DNA of 64,000 nucleotides from Lactococcus garvieae subsp. garvieae (GTDB lineage Bacteria; Bacillota; Bacilli; Lactobacillales; Streptococcaceae): NCBI RefSeq assembly GCF_029024465.1, contig NZ_CP118950.1, positions 1,798,001 to 1,862,000 of the forward strand, read 5' to 3'. Shown piece by piece: positions 63,950 to 64,000 of this stretch (position 1 is its first letter; each line of letters starts with the position of its first letter). The notes under the pieces were generated by a model. It saw only the letters and a program-made list of their open reading frames with translations, ran no database searches and was not told where the DNA came from. The position numbers and the translations under genes were made by a program.

Positions 63950-64000
63950 ATGATTATAAAAGCGAAAACAATACAAGCGAAAACTTTCTTCGGGATGCAA
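63950..64000 (+). CDS. Start of a gene cut by the window end
   Basis: ATG 63950 follows GAAAGGA by a few bases and opens a frame of 17 codons to the window end (MIIKAKTIQAKTFFGMQ). Too short to identify. Confidence 0.5.
   Translation, partial: MIIKAKTIQAKTFFGMQ

Larger units (their letters stand above)
49059..64000. mobile_element. Border and cargo of an integrative element (ICE or genomic island) carrying cyl genes
   Basis: The tRNA-Leu 3' fragment puts the chromosome on its left and the element on its right. Inside are an IS remnant, a complete cyl operon markedly more AT-rich than the chromosome, a two-HTH regulator and rightward genes with structured intergenic DNA typical of conjugative or mobilisable elements. 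No integrase or relaxase lies in the window, so the class and size are unknown. The intact tRNA-Leu should mark the other end. Confidence 0.65.

Overview
The window looks like a low-GC lactic acid bacterium, most probably Lactococcus of the garvieae group. The evidence is the ecfA1-ecfA2-ecfT module, class III ribonucleotide reductase (nrdD/nrdG) with paired NrdR boxes, a choline-type transporter in which permease and binding protein are fused, luxS, a ComX-like sigma factor next to pgk, and PTS-based sugar use. The species is inferred, not proven.

Layout. 1-9121 is core chromosome: tRNA-Pro and tRNA-Arg, the ECF vitamin transporter module, nrdG, an amino acid permease, nrdD and a pncA-like nicotinamidase. 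9113-23294 is a 14.2 kb integrated element, probably a phage satellite (PICI-like) or a reduced prophage. It has a tyrosine integrase, a CI-like repressor, an ImmA-like protease, a leftward operon of small genes, an array of CGTACC repeats that may be an origin, and accessory genes (GIY-YIG nuclease, Fic, DNA-binding protein plus Doc toxin, NAD(P)H oxidoreductase). A 16-bp direct repeat marks its ends. It entered exactly at the start codon of pncA and replaced that gene's promoter with its own. 23361-48349 is chromosome again: threonine/alanine catabolism (permease, tdh, kbl, tdcB, ald) with catabolite-repression sites, luxS, choQS, a flavoprotein, tRNA-Leu, a YdcF protein, a frameshifted TraX-like gene, pgk, comX, and an oligosaccharide locus (GH4, ChbG, RpiR regulator, secreted GH16, PTS).

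49059 to the end is the edge of a second, larger element. It begins at a 3' fragment of a tRNA-Leu gene, the usual scar of tRNA-directed integration, and runs past the window end into conjugation/replication-type genes. Its cargo is a complete operon matching, gene for gene and in order, the cyl operon of group B Streptococcus (cylD-G-acpC-Z-A-B-E-F-I-J-K), which makes the haemolytic orange ornithine-rhamnolipid polyene granadaene. In this pathway CylD loads malonyl units on AcpC, CylI (fused KS plus KS-like domain), CylG and CylZ elongate, reduce and dehydrate the polyene, CylE and CylF act on the amino-acid head group, CylJ glycosylates, CylK activates the ACP and CylAB export. The operon has a near-perfect promoter followed about 25 nt after the predicted transcript start by a strong intrinsic terminator, and one extra gene at its 3' end.

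A further pattern crosses the window: several core genes (pncA, ecfA1, choQ, the HI0933-type flavoprotein, the RlmI-like methyltransferase) have an extended -10 box 6-7 nt upstream of ATG and no Shine-Dalgarno sequence, which suggests leaderless mRNAs.
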